From Deltaproteobacteria bacterium (GTDB lineage: Bacteria; Desulfobacterota; Desulfobulbia; Desulfobulbales; SURF-16), in the NCBI GenBank assembly GCA_016208225.1, contig JACQYM010000167.1:1-34349 (forward strand): DNA of 34,349 nt. The letters are read 5' to 3'. The position numbers and the translations under genes were made by a program. Under the pieces are notes generated by a model. The model was given only the letters and a program-made list of their open reading frames with translations, ran no database searches and was not told the origin of the DNA. Positions 1 through 7,800 of this stretch are shown one piece after another. The first letter of the stretch is position 1, and the number at the start of each line of letters is the position of its first letter.

Positions 1-246
1 GGGAACCGTAACGAAAGAGTTCCAAGGGACTTGGAAATTTTAAAAATACCGGGTGTTTTGAGAATCTGGATTCCGGCTAAAAACACGCCGGAATGACGGA
101 CTTCTCAAGACAAGATAAACGGTATATCAACAATTGCTGAATCCCTAAAAAAAGCGGGGATTTCGTAACGGCTCCTGAACCGGCTTCAATTTTTTACTCT
201 TGCAACGGGATGCAGTTAGCGTGTAACAAACAATCTTGAGGGAGAG
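1..246. other. Left-edge intergenic region with two repeat motifs
   Basis: No gene is supported here. The region holds a palindrome with ends CTGGATTCCGGC and GCCGGAATGACGG (66-99) and a TTTCGTAACGGCTCC motif (161-175). A divergent form of that motif, GGAACCGTAACGAAA, starts at base 2, so bases 2-175 are bounded by inverted copies. The ribosome binding site of the next gene (GAGGGAGAG, just before 247) is at the right end. I see no convincing promoter. Confidence 0.6.
66..99. repeat. CGTCATTCCGG-type palindromic intergenic repeat, copy 1
   Basis: A 34-base imperfect palindrome, with CTGGATTCCGGC on the left and GCCGGAATGACGG on the right. It matches, in the opposite orientation, the repeat at 19941-19974 at about 30 of 34 positions by eye. 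A more diverged composite relative lies at 21102-21176. It has no coding potential. Confidence 0.75.
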
Positions 247-2967
247 ATGAAGATGTGGGACAGCAATAAATCTCTCAATGATATCAATTCATATCTGCCT
301 GATCCACTGCTGCGGGTCCCGCAGGTTGTCACCGGCAATAAAACAGCCCTGTGGCCCGGACGGTTCCCGCCCGGCGGCAAGGGTGTAAAAACCATGAAAA
401 AAATCGTTCAGTGGGCCAGTCGGACTTTTCATCCTGATCAGAAATCCGGTCCGGGTGTGCCGTTCGCCACCCTCTTCAGCAGATTTCAAAAAATATTGTC
501 ATTGAACAACCTGACCCTGGAATTGATTGCCGAGGCCAACGACAAACAGGGCGGCCATTATGTCTTTGATCAGCAGTACATCCGCTCCATCTGCCATCAA
601 CTGGCGGACAATGTGCACCAGCTGATCTACAATCTCGAAGCCCTGGCGCCGCACAAATATGTGGCCCTGCATGGCGTTTTCAGCGGGATCTATGAGGTTA
701 TTGAAAAAGAGCTGGCCGGCCGCCTGGTGATAGAGGGCTCCGATATCGTCATGCCCTATGAACGGGTGAGCCGGGAGTATATCAACGTTGTGGGCGGCAA
801 AAACGCCCGCCTGGCTGAAATGAAGCAGATTCTCGGTCTCCGCGTCCCGGCAGGCTTTGCCATCACAACCCGGGCCTTCCAGTTGTTTATGGATGACAAC
901 GACCTGTGGCCGAAGGTGCTGAAGATTGCCGACGACTGGCGGCAGAACAAACTCACCGGGGAACAGGCGGCGGCGGAAATCAGACCGCTCATCAGCAATG
1001 CCGTTGTTCCGGCGGCCATCAGAAAGGCGGTGCAGTCGGAACTGGCGCATCTGCATGAACTGAGGGGGACGAAATATCTTTATCTGGCAGTGCGCAGCAG
1101 CGCCTGGGGCGAGGACAGCGAGCTTTCCTTTGCCGGCCAGTATCTGAGCCTGCTGAATGTGGCGGAGGACAACCTGTTTGAGTGCTACAAGGAAGTCATT
1201 GCCAGCGCCTTTTCCGCCACTGCCATGGAATACAGAAGAGCAAACGGTTTCGGCGATCAGTAGCTGGCCATGTCCGTAGCCTGCCAGACCATGGTCAATG
1301 CCGCGGTGAGCGGGGTCATCTACACCATCGCCCCCTCCCCGGCCCGGCAGGACAACATGATGATCTCCGCCGCCTGGGGCTTGGGGGAACCGGTGGTATC
1401 CGGGGAAATCAGCGCCGACCAGTACACCGTGACCCGGCGGAAACCGCACAGGATTTCCGCCGTCAGCCTGGTGCGCAAGCCAAGGAAACTCTCCCTCCGG
1501 CCAGACGGGGGCACCGTCATGCGGGCGGTGCATGATTCTTTTAACAGCAATGCCTGCCTGACCAATGAGCAGGTCATCCGCCTGGCCACTGCGGCCATGG
1601 AGATCGAGCAGTTTTTCCGCTCCCACATGGATATCGAATTCGCCTTTGACCAGCAGGGCGAGCTGATCATCCTGCAGGCCCGGCCGCTGCATGTGACGCT
1701 GCAGACCACGGAACAGGTCTGTGACATTGCCGCCATTGTGAAAAAATATCCGGTGCTCATGCAGGACTGCGGGCTGATCGCCCAGAAAGGGATCGCCGCC
1801 GGCCCGGTTTTTGTGGTGCGCAGCAGCGCCGACCTGGACAATTTCCCCAGCGGCTCCGTGCTGGTCGCCAAATACGCTTCGCCCCTCTATGCCAAGGTGA
1901 TGAAAAAGGCGAGCGGGATCATCACCGATGTGGGCGCCGCCACCTGCCATATGGCAACCATTGCCAGGGAATACCGGGTGCCGACCATCGTCAATACCGG
2001 CAATGCCACCGAACTGCTCAAAACCGGCCAGGAGATTACCATCGATGCCGAGGAAAACGTCATCTATGCGGGCACCATCGATGCCCTCTGCTTCTACGGA
2101 CTGACCACGGAACGGCTGGAAGAGACTTACGAATACAGACTGCTCAGACGGGTGCTGAAAAAAATCGAACCTCTCTCCCTGGTGGACCCGACGGCCCCCG
2201 AATTCAAACCGGAAAACTGCAGGAGTTTTCATGACATCATCAGGTTCGTGCATGAAAAGGCGGTGGACGAACTCATCGATCTCCATTACAGCCAGCGTCA
2301 CGACCCCAAGGCAATAGCCGGCAAACTGCGATGGGATCTGCCCCTGGATATGGTGCTCATCGACATCGGCGGCGGACTTGCCGCCCCGGCTGGGGTCAAT
2401 ACCATCAACATCGGCCAGATCACCTCGCTTCCCATGCTGGCATTCGTGCAGGGTCTGGACAGCCCCGGGGCATGGGACAATGAACCGCTGTCCATTGACC
2501 TCGGCAGTTTCATGTCAAGCCTGACCAGGACCTTGCCCACCGAACTTGCCGGCCCCAGATATGTGGGCCAGAACCTGGCCGTCATCTCAAAGGAATATGC
2601 CAACATCAGTCTGCGGCTGGGCTATCATTTCAGCATGGTTGACGCCTATGTTTCCGAGAATTTCAATGACAGCTACATCTATTTCCGCTTTGTCGGCGGG
2701 GTGACCGATACAACCAGGCGGGCCAGAAGGGCGCAGCTGCTGCAGAAAATTCTGGCGGAAAACGATTTCATGGTTGAGGTGCATGATGACCTGGTGGTGG
2801 CGAGGATCAAGAAGCTGCCGGCGGCCGAGATTATTCGCAAAATCAGGCTGCTCGGCCTGCTGGTGGGCTTTTCCCGCCAGCTCGACGTCCTGCTGGTCAG
2901 CGATCAGCACATCAACCAGTTCGTCTCCGCCTTTGAGATGCTGGCCAAAAAGAATATCACTCAATGA
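247..2967 (+). pseudogene. PEP-synthase/PPDK-like protein without TIM barrel, split by an in-frame amber codon
   Basis: One reading frame runs through 247-2967, broken only by TAG at 1261-1263 (codon 339). The next ATG (1270) has no ribosome binding site, so the two halves (338 and 565 residues) look like one gene. Counting the amber as a codon, residues 1-175 are a helical N-terminal region. The ATP-grasp pyruvate-kinase-type domain shows VGGKNARLAE (182-191), RSSAWGED (283-290) and LQARPLH near 480. The swivelling phosphohistidine domain has TCHMATIARE with the likely catalytic His568. The last ~290 residues contain none of the PEP/pyruvate TIM-barrel motifs I know and begin with an HDIIRFVHEKA stretch. 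The family moves phosphate from ATP through histidine to a substrate; the acceptor is unknown here. The start at 247 follows GAGGGAGAG. It may be a nonsense-mutated gene, a readthrough gene or a sequence error. Confidence 0.75.
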
Positions 2968-3000
2968 TTTAATGATTTAATGATAGAGGGAGATACTACC

Positions 3001-3417
3001 ATGACTATTCAGCAGACAACCATTCTACTTCTGGACGATGAACCCATTGTCAGCAAACGACTGAAACCGTCCCTGGAAAAAAACGGCTACGCGGTGGAAA
3101 CCTTCACCAGAAGCGTCGATGCCCTCTCCCGCATCAGGGAAAAGGAATTCGACATTGTCATCACCGACCTGAAAATGGAAGGCGTCAACGGCATGGAATT
3201 TCTGACCGAGGTGAAAAGGCGTTCGCCGGCAACCGAAGTCATCGTCATTACCGGCTTTGCCACCATGGAGACGGCCCGGCAGTCCTTCAGCAAAGGTGTT
3301 TTCGATTTTATGGCCAAACCCTTCAAGCTCGGGGAGATCCTGGCGGTCATCCGTAAAGCGGAAATGAAACGCAACAAAGATGGCAGGGTTGAAGCCGCAG
3401 CCCTTTCCGCCCCCTGA
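3001..3417 (+). CDS. Single-domain response regulator (CheY-like receiver)
   Basis: A 138-residue receiver domain with no output domain. The acidic pair D12/D13, phospho-acceptor D56 (in ITDLKMEG), T84 and K106 (in MAKPF) are all present, so phosphorylation should work. The ATG at 3001 was chosen because GAGGGAG lies about 8 bases upstream; an in-frame ATG at 2980 would translate through that ribosome binding site. The gene starts 33 bases after the PEP-synthase-like gene, so the two are probably co-transcribed. No histidine kinase is nearby, so its partner is unknown. The N-terminal sequence resembles receivers of NtrC-type regulators, but no AAA+ or DNA-binding part follows. The stop codon sits in the loop of a GCCCC/GGGGC hairpin (3409-3422). 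Confidence 0.9.
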   Translation: MTIQQTTILLLDDEPIVSKRLKPSLEKNGYAVETFTRSVDALSRIREKEFDIVITDLKMEGVNGMEFLTEVKRRSPATEVIVITGFATMETARQSFSKGVFDFMAKPFKLGEILAVIRKAEMKRNKDGRVEAAALSAP

Positions 3418-3458
3418 GGGGCTCTGAAAAAAATACCAATCCCCTGCCGTTCCCTTCC

Positions 3459-3487
3459 TTGACATTGCCAAAGAGCGAAATTATCTT
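3459..3487 (+). promoter_or_regulatory. Candidate sigma-70-type promoter upstream of the hsp20 pair
   Basis: TTGACA at 3459-3464 and TATCTT at 3482-3487 are separated by 17 bases. It lies about 220 bases before the first hsp20 start, which implies a long leader. I looked for a sigma-32-like element and for a CIRCE operator (TTAGCACTC with its inverted partner) and found neither. Confidence 0.35.
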
Positions 3488-3643
3488 TTAGCCATAAAAG
3501 TTAACATACTGATATAAAAAGATAATTAAAAAGCATGTCCCATTGCGGCACTCATTTACTCAAATAAGCCGTATAAAAAAATAACCGGAACATTGCCATA
3601 CCGTGACGACGGCATGATGTGCCGTACCGAAATTGAAATGTTA

Positions 3644-3658
3644 TTTCGTCACGGCTCC
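3644..3658. repeat. TTTCGTMACGGCTCC repeat, copy in the hsp20 leader
   Basis: TTTCGTCACGGCTCC forms the right arm of a hairpin whose left arm is GCCGTACCGAAAT (from 3621). The copy is about 50 bases before the first hsp20 start. Other members are at 161-175, 4227-4241 and 16439-16453, with a degenerate one at 32423-32438. Confidence 0.7.
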
Positions 3659-3705
3659 TATGAGATGTACTGGTTATTCGCAGCGGCGCACAAGGGAGAG
3701 AAATC

Positions 3706-4149
3706 ATGTTCAGAAGACTCAATGACATTGACAGAATTTTCGGCACCATGGATTTCTTCAAGAATCAGATGAACAGATTTTTTGAAGATTACGAAAGCGG
3801 CCGAGGAAATCTTACCCAGGGCGGGGTATGGCCGCCCACCAATTTTTATGACGACGGCGAGGCGATATTCGTTTACTGCGTCCTGCCCGGCATGAACGAA
3901 AACGAGGTGAATATCAAACTGCAGAACAACCTGCTCACCATTAAAGGGGAGCGCAAGGCAACCATGCCGGAAGGGTACGCCATTCTGCGGCAGGAACGCA
4001 ATGTGACCCCCTTTTCCCGAAGCTTCACCCTGCCCGTGGAAATCGACACGGAAAAGACCACTGCCACCTTAAAAAACGGCATCCTGACCGTGAAGCTGGT
4101 GAAAGCCCAGGCGGTAAAACCCAAAAAAATCATGGTGCAGGCCGCATAA
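3706..4149 (+). CDS. Hsp20/alpha-crystallin small heat-shock protein (first copy)
   Basis: A 147-residue small heat-shock protein, an ATP-independent holdase that binds unfolding proteins in the cytoplasm as large oligomers. A short N-terminal arm rich in Phe and Asn (residues 1-40) precedes an alpha-crystallin domain from about 45 to the end. The domain shows the family pattern LPGMNENEVNIKL, then LLTIKGER and near the C-terminus the GILTVKL signature. The C-terminal tail ends in KIMVQAA, so an I-x-V type anchor may be present. The ATG at 3706 follows AAGGGAGAG at good spacing. It forms a tandem pair with the gene at 4258, only moderately similar, which suggests an old duplication or a two-component sHsp pair. 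Repeat sequence separates the two genes. Confidence 0.95.
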   Translation: MFRRLNDIDRIFGTMDFFKNQMNRFFEDYESGRGNLTQGGVWPPTNFYDDGEAIFVYCVLPGMNENEVNIKLQNNLLTIKGERKATMPEGYAILRQERNVTPFSRSFTLPVEIDTEKTTATLKNGILTVKLVKAQAVKPKKIMVQAA

Positions 4150-4241
4150 GCCCCTTGTAAAAAATTATCGCCGTCGGATGGCAGACGGCAGAAGAAGCCG
4201 TACGCAATGGGCAAAAATACCGCGTATTTCGTAACGGCTCC
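4148..4241. repeat. Long (~95 bp) intergenic repeat between the two hsp20 genes
   Basis: This stretch aligns by eye with 16354-16453 between panD and panC. Shared landmarks in order are TTGTAAAAAA, CGCCGTC with GGATG, CAGA and CGGCAGA, then GGCAAAAATA or GCGCAAAAATA and finally ATTTCGTAACGGC. The second half can fold into a hairpin (AGCCGTACGCAAT against ATTTCGTAACGGCT). The element begins at the stop codon of the upstream hsp20 gene and ends 16 bases before the start of the next one. Confidence 0.75.
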
Positions 4242-4257
4242 GAAAGGAAGGAGAACT

Positions 4258-4644
4258 ATGAGCATGGAACAGCAAACAGCAAAACAGGCCCAGGATTCCC
4301 CCGAAATTTTTAAACCGGGCAAGACAACCGCCCCGGATGTCGATATTTTCGTCAATGATGACGAAATCCTGCTGGTGGCCGATCTGCCGGGGGTTGCCAA
4401 GGATGATCTTGCCATCAACCTTGAAAACAACGTCCTGACCATCGAAGGCGTCTTTACCAGTGATTTTGCCGGGACATCCCAGCGGCGGGAGTTCGACTCC
4501 ACCGATTATCGCCGGGTTTTCACCCTGCCCAAGGGAATCGATGTTGAAAAAACCAGCGCGGAATTCAAGCAGGGCGTACTTACACTGCACCTGCCGAAAT
4601 CAGCGGCGGTCAAACCTTGCCAGATCGAGGTGAAAGGCGGCTGA
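4258..4644 (+). CDS. Hsp20/alpha-crystallin small heat-shock protein (second copy)
   Basis: A 128-residue protein with an alpha-crystallin domain from about residue 22 to the end: LPGVAKDDLAINLENNVLTI, a RVFTLPKGID strand and the GVLTLHLPKS signature. The N-terminal arm is short and Gln/Ala-rich (MSMEQQTAKQAQ). I chose ATG 4258 because AAGGAAGGAG stands just before it; a longer in-frame start at 4207 would lie inside the repeat element at 4148-4241. The role is that of a holdase chaperone, probably working with the first copy. It is the last gene of the cassette and is followed by a G/C hairpin before the convergent gene. Confidence 0.93.
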   Translation: MSMEQQTAKQAQDSPEIFKPGKTTAPDVDIFVNDDEILLVADLPGVAKDDLAINLENNVLTIEGVFTSDFAGTSQRREFDSTDYRRVFTLPKGIDVEKTSAEFKQGVLTLHLPKSAAVKPCQIEVKGG

Positions 4645-4652
4645 CGGCCATG

Positions 4653-4668
4653 GGGGGGGAAAGCCCCC
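4653..4668. terminator. Candidate bidirectional terminator hairpin between convergent genes
   Basis: GGGGGG (4653-4658) and CCCCCC (4663-4668) can pair around an AAAG loop. The hairpin lies 8 bases after the second hsp20 stop and 16 bases before the stop of the opposite-strand gene. It has no T run on either side, so factor-independent termination is not assured. Confidence 0.45.
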
Positions 4669-4684
4669 CTGGCGCGGCCGACGG

Positions 4685-5794
4685 TTATTCCTGCCCGTCC
4701 GATTCTTCATCGATTTTCCGCAGACCATCCATCAGCAGTTTCATAAAGGGGGCAAGGGGGGGGGCACCCATCTCTTCCAGAGAAATGGAGGATGAAAACT
4801 TGAAACCGCCCTTCTGCTCCCTGATCATCTCGTAAAATGCGGCAACGCCGTCGAGCCCCCGGTAACGCGCCCGCACGACCTCTCCTTCGCTGAAGGTGAC
4901 CGAGGCGGGTCCCTCGCTCAGATCAAGTCCGACAATACCGGTTTTGCTGTTTTCATTCAGCATCTGGAATAGTTCCGCCGGCGGCAGTTCAGCCAGCTGT
5001 CCGGTGAAGGCCAAAGACATCTTTTCCGCGTGGCTGGCGTTCGTCTCCGCCAGGCGCTGGACGAGCAGACGGGTAAAGGCCATCTGCAGAAAAGGGTGCC
5101 TGATCAGGATCTGGCTTAAATCCTTGCCGGAAAGCGTCAGAATTTTCACCGGCTCAACGGCCTTGATGGAAGCGCAGACCGGCTGGCCGCTGAAGAGGCT
5201 CATCTCGCCGAAAATTTCGCCCGGGCCAAGCAGGGCGATGGTCAAATCATTTTGATTCAGCACCGCCACCCTGCCGGACACGATAAAGTACAAATAATGG
5301 CCAGGATGACCGCGATGCAGAATAAACTCCTCGGCCCGGAAATTTTTCATGATCAGACAGGAAAAAATGGCCTTCAGACTCTCTTCTTCCAGGACCTGAA
5401 AAAAAGAAAAGGTGTTCATCAGGCTGAAAAGCGACCCCATCCGGCGCGACTGATGCCGATTTTCCGCGGCGGCCAGCATGCGCATCTGCGGGGTGTAAAA
5501 TTTCGCCTCCTCGACATAGGTGAACTTGATCAGCCCGCTGCAGCCGCTGCAGTTGAATTCCTTTTTTTCCCGTCTTTCCCGTTTATCTTCCCGTTCACGC
5601 AGGTCATGACCGGCATCGGCCTCCATTTTCTCCACCACGATCGCGGTAACTTCCCTGGCCAGAAAAAGGCAGGTGGGCTTGGCGGCGGGAGGATGCAGGG
5701 CAACACCGGAAAGACGGAACTCTTCCCCTTCGGCATAGAGCGGACAATCCCTGGCCCCGATTATTTTAAAATGTGCTTCAAGAAGGCTTGCCAT
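4685..5794 (-). CDS. Cyclic-nucleotide-binding-fold protein with C-terminal DUF4388-like domain
   Basis: A 369-residue protein with no membrane segment. The N-terminal region (1-85) contains a charged stretch (64-79) and a CSGC pair at 82-85. A cyclic-nucleotide-binding beta-barrel spans about 128-240, with GEIFGEMSLFSG (192-203). The C-terminal part (about 262-360) resembles the DUF4388/PATAN fold seen in bacterial signalling proteins. There is no helix-turn-helix, so it is not a CRP-type transcription factor. In classical cNMP pockets the segment after GE..L.. carries P-R-(S/T)-A, where the Arg binds the phosphate. Here it reads QPVCAS, so the Arg is missing and ligand binding is doubtful. 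AGGAG precedes the ATG at 5794. The gene is convergent with the hsp20 cassette. Its function is unknown. Confidence 0.8.
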   Translation of the reverse strand: MASLLEAHFKIIGARDCPLYAEGEEFRLSGVALHPPAAKPTCLFLAREVTAIVVEKMEADAGHDLREREDKRERREKKEFNCSGCSGLIKFTYVEEAKFYTPQMRMLAAAENRHQSRRMGSLFSLMNTFSFFQVLEEESLKAIFSCLIMKNFRAEEFILHRGHPGHYLYFIVSGRVAVLNQNDLTIALLGPGEIFGEMSLFSGQPVCASIKAVEPVKILTLSGKDLSQILIRHPFLQMAFTRLLVQRLAETNASHAEKMSLAFTGQLAELPPAELFQMLNENSKTGIVGLDLSEGPASVTFSEGEVVRARYRGLDGVAAFYEMIREQKGGFKFSSSISLEEMGAPPLAPFMKLLMDGLRKIDEESDGQE

Positions 5795-5981
5795 CAGACC
5801 TCGATGCTCCTGCCGGGACAGAGCGCTGCATTACGGCAGTTTCCATAAAATTAAGATGTTGCCCGCTACCCGTTTACGACTGAAAGTCGTCCGGCGGTAC
5901 CCTATTTTCTCATCGGATGAAAATTTCACTTCGTAAACTATAAACTTTGGGGCACGATGACCATTCCAGCCACTTTTTTCG

Positions 5982-6725
5982 TCATCTGGTCAGGGCAAGC
6001 AGGGTAACCGCAAGATAGAAGATCAACCAGCCGAGAGTAAACCGTCTGGCCCGGCGGCCCCACGTCCGGTTCACCTGGAGAAAGGAGAGGGCCGCCACCA
6101 GCAGCAGGGGGACCGCTTTCATGGGTTCCATCGGCGCATTCAGCGCCAGGGGCACCGCCAGAATGGCCAGCACCAGCCAGCCGTGTTCGGCGATCTGCAC
6201 CTTGTAGCGGCGCAGATGGTCCCAGGCAAAAACCAGCCATAAAACCACCAGACCGATCACATGGTTGGCATAGACCCGTTTCATCCCCTCCTCGCTGATG
6301 GCAAACAGAACGGAATTCACCAGAGAGCCGACCAGGGGGATGGCCAGGCAGATGTTTTCCGCAATCAGGCCGGCCGACTCGCCGGTGGCGTCCGCCCGCA
6401 GCACGTAGCCGGTGAACAGCAGCAGCAGGGCCACCGGCATGGAGGCCATGAGCCACATCCATTTCCACAGGGACAGACGATCCGGCGCCTCGACCAGGAT
6501 GGCTACCAGATGGACAGCGGAGAGCAGGAAAAAGATCTGGCTTGAATAAAAATGCAGGGAACGCCAGAAAGCGCCGAAGGGAATGAGCAGATCAATGGAG
6601 GTGGCGGAATAGAATGGATGGGCCGCATCATACTGCAGGGCCACGACGATGCCTGACAGGATGGAAATGTACAGGGCGATGAGGCTATTCGCCCCCCATT
6701 TTGTCTCAAGCAGCAAACGCTTCAT
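5982..6725 (-). CDS. Cytochrome b, N-terminal (b6-type) quinol-oxidising subunit
   Basis: A 247-residue, multi-helix membrane protein. Haem ligands fit the cytochrome b/b6 rule: H58 and H72 are separated by 13 residues, and H155 and H170 by 14, the b6f-like spacing. Two b haems should therefore be bound across the membrane. The length matches a b6-type N-terminal domain plus one or two extra helices; the C-terminal half (subunit IV with the PEWY quinol-site motif) is not visible here. It follows the Rieske gene by 15 bases on the same strand, so the two should form a quinol-oxidising module using menaquinone, for which mqnB and mqnD lie in the same block. No cytochrome c gene follows. Confidence 0.9.
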   Translation of the reverse strand: MKRLLLETKWGANSLIALYISILSGIVVALQYDAAHPFYSATSIDLLIPFGAFWRSLHFYSSQIFFLLSAVHLVAILVEAPDRLSLWKWMWLMASMPVALLLLFTGYVLRADATGESAGLIAENICLAIPLVGSLVNSVLFAISEEGMKRVYANHVIGLVVLWLVFAWDHLRRYKVQIAEHGWLVLAILAVPLALNAPMEPMKAVPLLLVAALSFLQVNRTWGRRARRFTLGWLIFYLAVTLLALTR

Positions 6726-6740
6726 GGTCAGTGTCCGGCA

Positions 6741-7151
6741 TCAGAGGGATACAATATAGCCCTTGCCGTTTCCTTCACTAATCCGTTCCACGGCAAAGAG
6801 CGGCAGATTCCTCTTCGCCGGTCCGGCCACCCGCTCGCCTCTGGTGGTGAACATGCTCTGATGGCAGGGACAGATAAGCAGATGGTCCTTTTCACTGAAG
6901 TTCAGCCGGCAGCCGAGATGGGTGCAGGTACGGGATACCGCCCAGGTGTCCGCGGCATCATGAAAAAGGACAAATTCCTGATCAAGATAGACATCGCCGA
7001 CTTTCAGCTGTTTCTCAACCTTGACCAGTCGCGGTTTCTTCGGCACCTGAAAGCGGACAAAACGGAAAAGCGGATAGCAGAGGGTTGCAGCGGCGGCAAG
7101 TTGAATCCAGGTCCACCCGTTCCGCAGAAATGACCTTCGCCGCTCCGTCAT
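6741..7151 (-). CDS. Rieske [2Fe-2S] protein of a bc-type complex
   Basis: A 136-residue membrane-anchored Rieske protein. The cluster ligands are C76 and H78 (CTHLGC) and C94 and H97 (CPCHQS). C81 and C96 provide the disulfide typical of bc1/b6f Rieske proteins. The N-terminus (ERRRSFLRNG, then a hydrophobic helix at about 13-32) looks like a twin-arginine signal anchor, so the domain faces the periplasm. It would accept electrons from menaquinol at the cytochrome b encoded next. The gene starts 14 bases after coaD, so it probably shares that transcript. At 136 residues it is at the small end of the family. Confidence 0.95.
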   Translation of the reverse strand: MTERRRSFLRNGWTWIQLAAAATLCYPLFRFVRFQVPKKPRLVKVEKQLKVGDVYLDQEFVLFHDAADTWAVSRTCTHLGCRLNFSEKDHLLICPCHQSMFTTRGERVAGPAKRNLPLFAVERISEGNGKGYIVSL

Positions 7152-7165
7152 GCCTCTCTACCCCA

Positions 7166-7690
7166 TTACTTTGCCAGAAAACATTGCCGCAGCTTCTCAC
7201 AGACATGGTCCGGCACCAGGCCGCTGACATCGCCGCCATGGCGCGCCGCCTCCTTGATGATGCTTGAACTGATATAGATCCAGCGAAATCCGGTCATCAG
7301 AAAAACGGTTTCCACCTCGCGCTCGATGCGGCGATTCATCAAGGCCAGCTGAAATTCATAGTCAAAATCAGAGACGGCCCGCAGACCACGAACAATGGCC
7401 TTGGCCCCTTTGGTATAGGCGTAATCCACCAGCAGCCCTTTCACCGCGGTCACCTCAATCCTTTTTTCATCGGCCGGAAAACAGTCCCGGATCATCTGCA
7501 GGCGCTCATCAAGGGAAAAGAGCGTTTTTTTCGCCACATTTTCCGCCACCGCCACCACCACCCGGTCAAACAGATGGAGGGCGCGCTGGATAATGTCCAG
7601 ATGGCCCATGGTGATCGGGTCGAATGATCCGGGATAGACGGCAATGGATTCCGCCACATCAGGGGCCACAAACGGCTGGTATTCACTCAC
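7166..7690 (-). CDS. coaD: Phosphopantetheine adenylyltransferase
   Basis: A 174-residue enzyme joining ATP and 4'-phosphopantetheine to dephospho-CoA, the penultimate step of CoA synthesis in the cytoplasm. The nucleotidyltransferase motif TMGH is at 27-30 (in [12 protein letters not shown]) and the second signature ISSSIIKE at 140-147. The start is GTG at 7690, with AGAGGA a suitable distance upstream. The 15 residues before the conserved AVYPGSFDP give a slightly longer N-terminus than usual. It follows rsmD, the common bacterial order, but rsmD is broken here. It shares CoA synthesis with panC and panD further up the same strand. Confidence 0.97.
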   Translation of the reverse strand: MSEYQPFVAPDVAESIAVYPGSFDPITMGHLDIIQRALHLFDRVVVAVAENVAKKTLFSLDERLQMIRDCFPADEKRIEVTAVKGLLVDYAYTKGAKAIVRGLRAVSDFDYEFQLALMNRRIEREVETVFLMTGFRWIYISSSIIKEAARHGGDVSGLVPDHVCEKLRQCFLAK

Positions 7691-7712
7691 GGCATGTTCC
7701 TCTTCTGTTTAT

Positions 7713-7800
7713 GGAGTCAGGAGTCAGAATCCAGGAGTCAGAAAGCGGAGTAATCTTCCGGCTTCTCACTCCTGACTCCTGACTCCTGGCTCCTGGCTTC
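7713..7800. repeat. Heptamer-armed hairpin repeat downstream of rsmD
   Basis: The left arm (7713-7746) consists of GGAGTCA units and the right arm (7761-7800) of TGACTCC units, so the whole folds on itself. It overlaps the 3' end of the rsmD remnant and supplies its last residues. A second copy lies on the other side of rsmD (8237-8314), and a relative with the unit GGAGTGA is at 15161-15279. Confidence 0.85.

Noticed and set aside
1261-1263. Pyrrolysine insertion at the amber codon
   Set aside because: Pyrrolysine is documented essentially in methylamine methyltransferases. Nothing here suggests that machinery, so a mutation or an error is more likely. It is kept only as a test in the finding.
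499-2301. A 600-codon open frame on the minus strand opposite the PEP-synthase-like gene
   Set aside because: It is antisense to a well-supported gene, rich in Gly/His/Asp and without any family motif. Such frames arise from the third-position GC bias of the real gene.
3541-3570. CIRCE-like heat-shock operator before the hsp20 genes
   Set aside because: GCACTC is present near 3548, but the inverted GAGTGC half is missing.
3552-3761. A 69-codon minus-strand frame at the hsp20 leader
   Set aside because: It overlaps the repeat and the hsp20 start, with no sign of coding constraint.
4207-4257. Longer N-terminus for the second Hsp20
   Set aside because: It would translate the intergenic repeat. 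A strong ribosome binding site directly precedes ATG 4258.
7713-7800. CRISPR array
   Set aside because: The repeated units are 7 bases, contiguous and without unique spacers, and they form hairpin arms.
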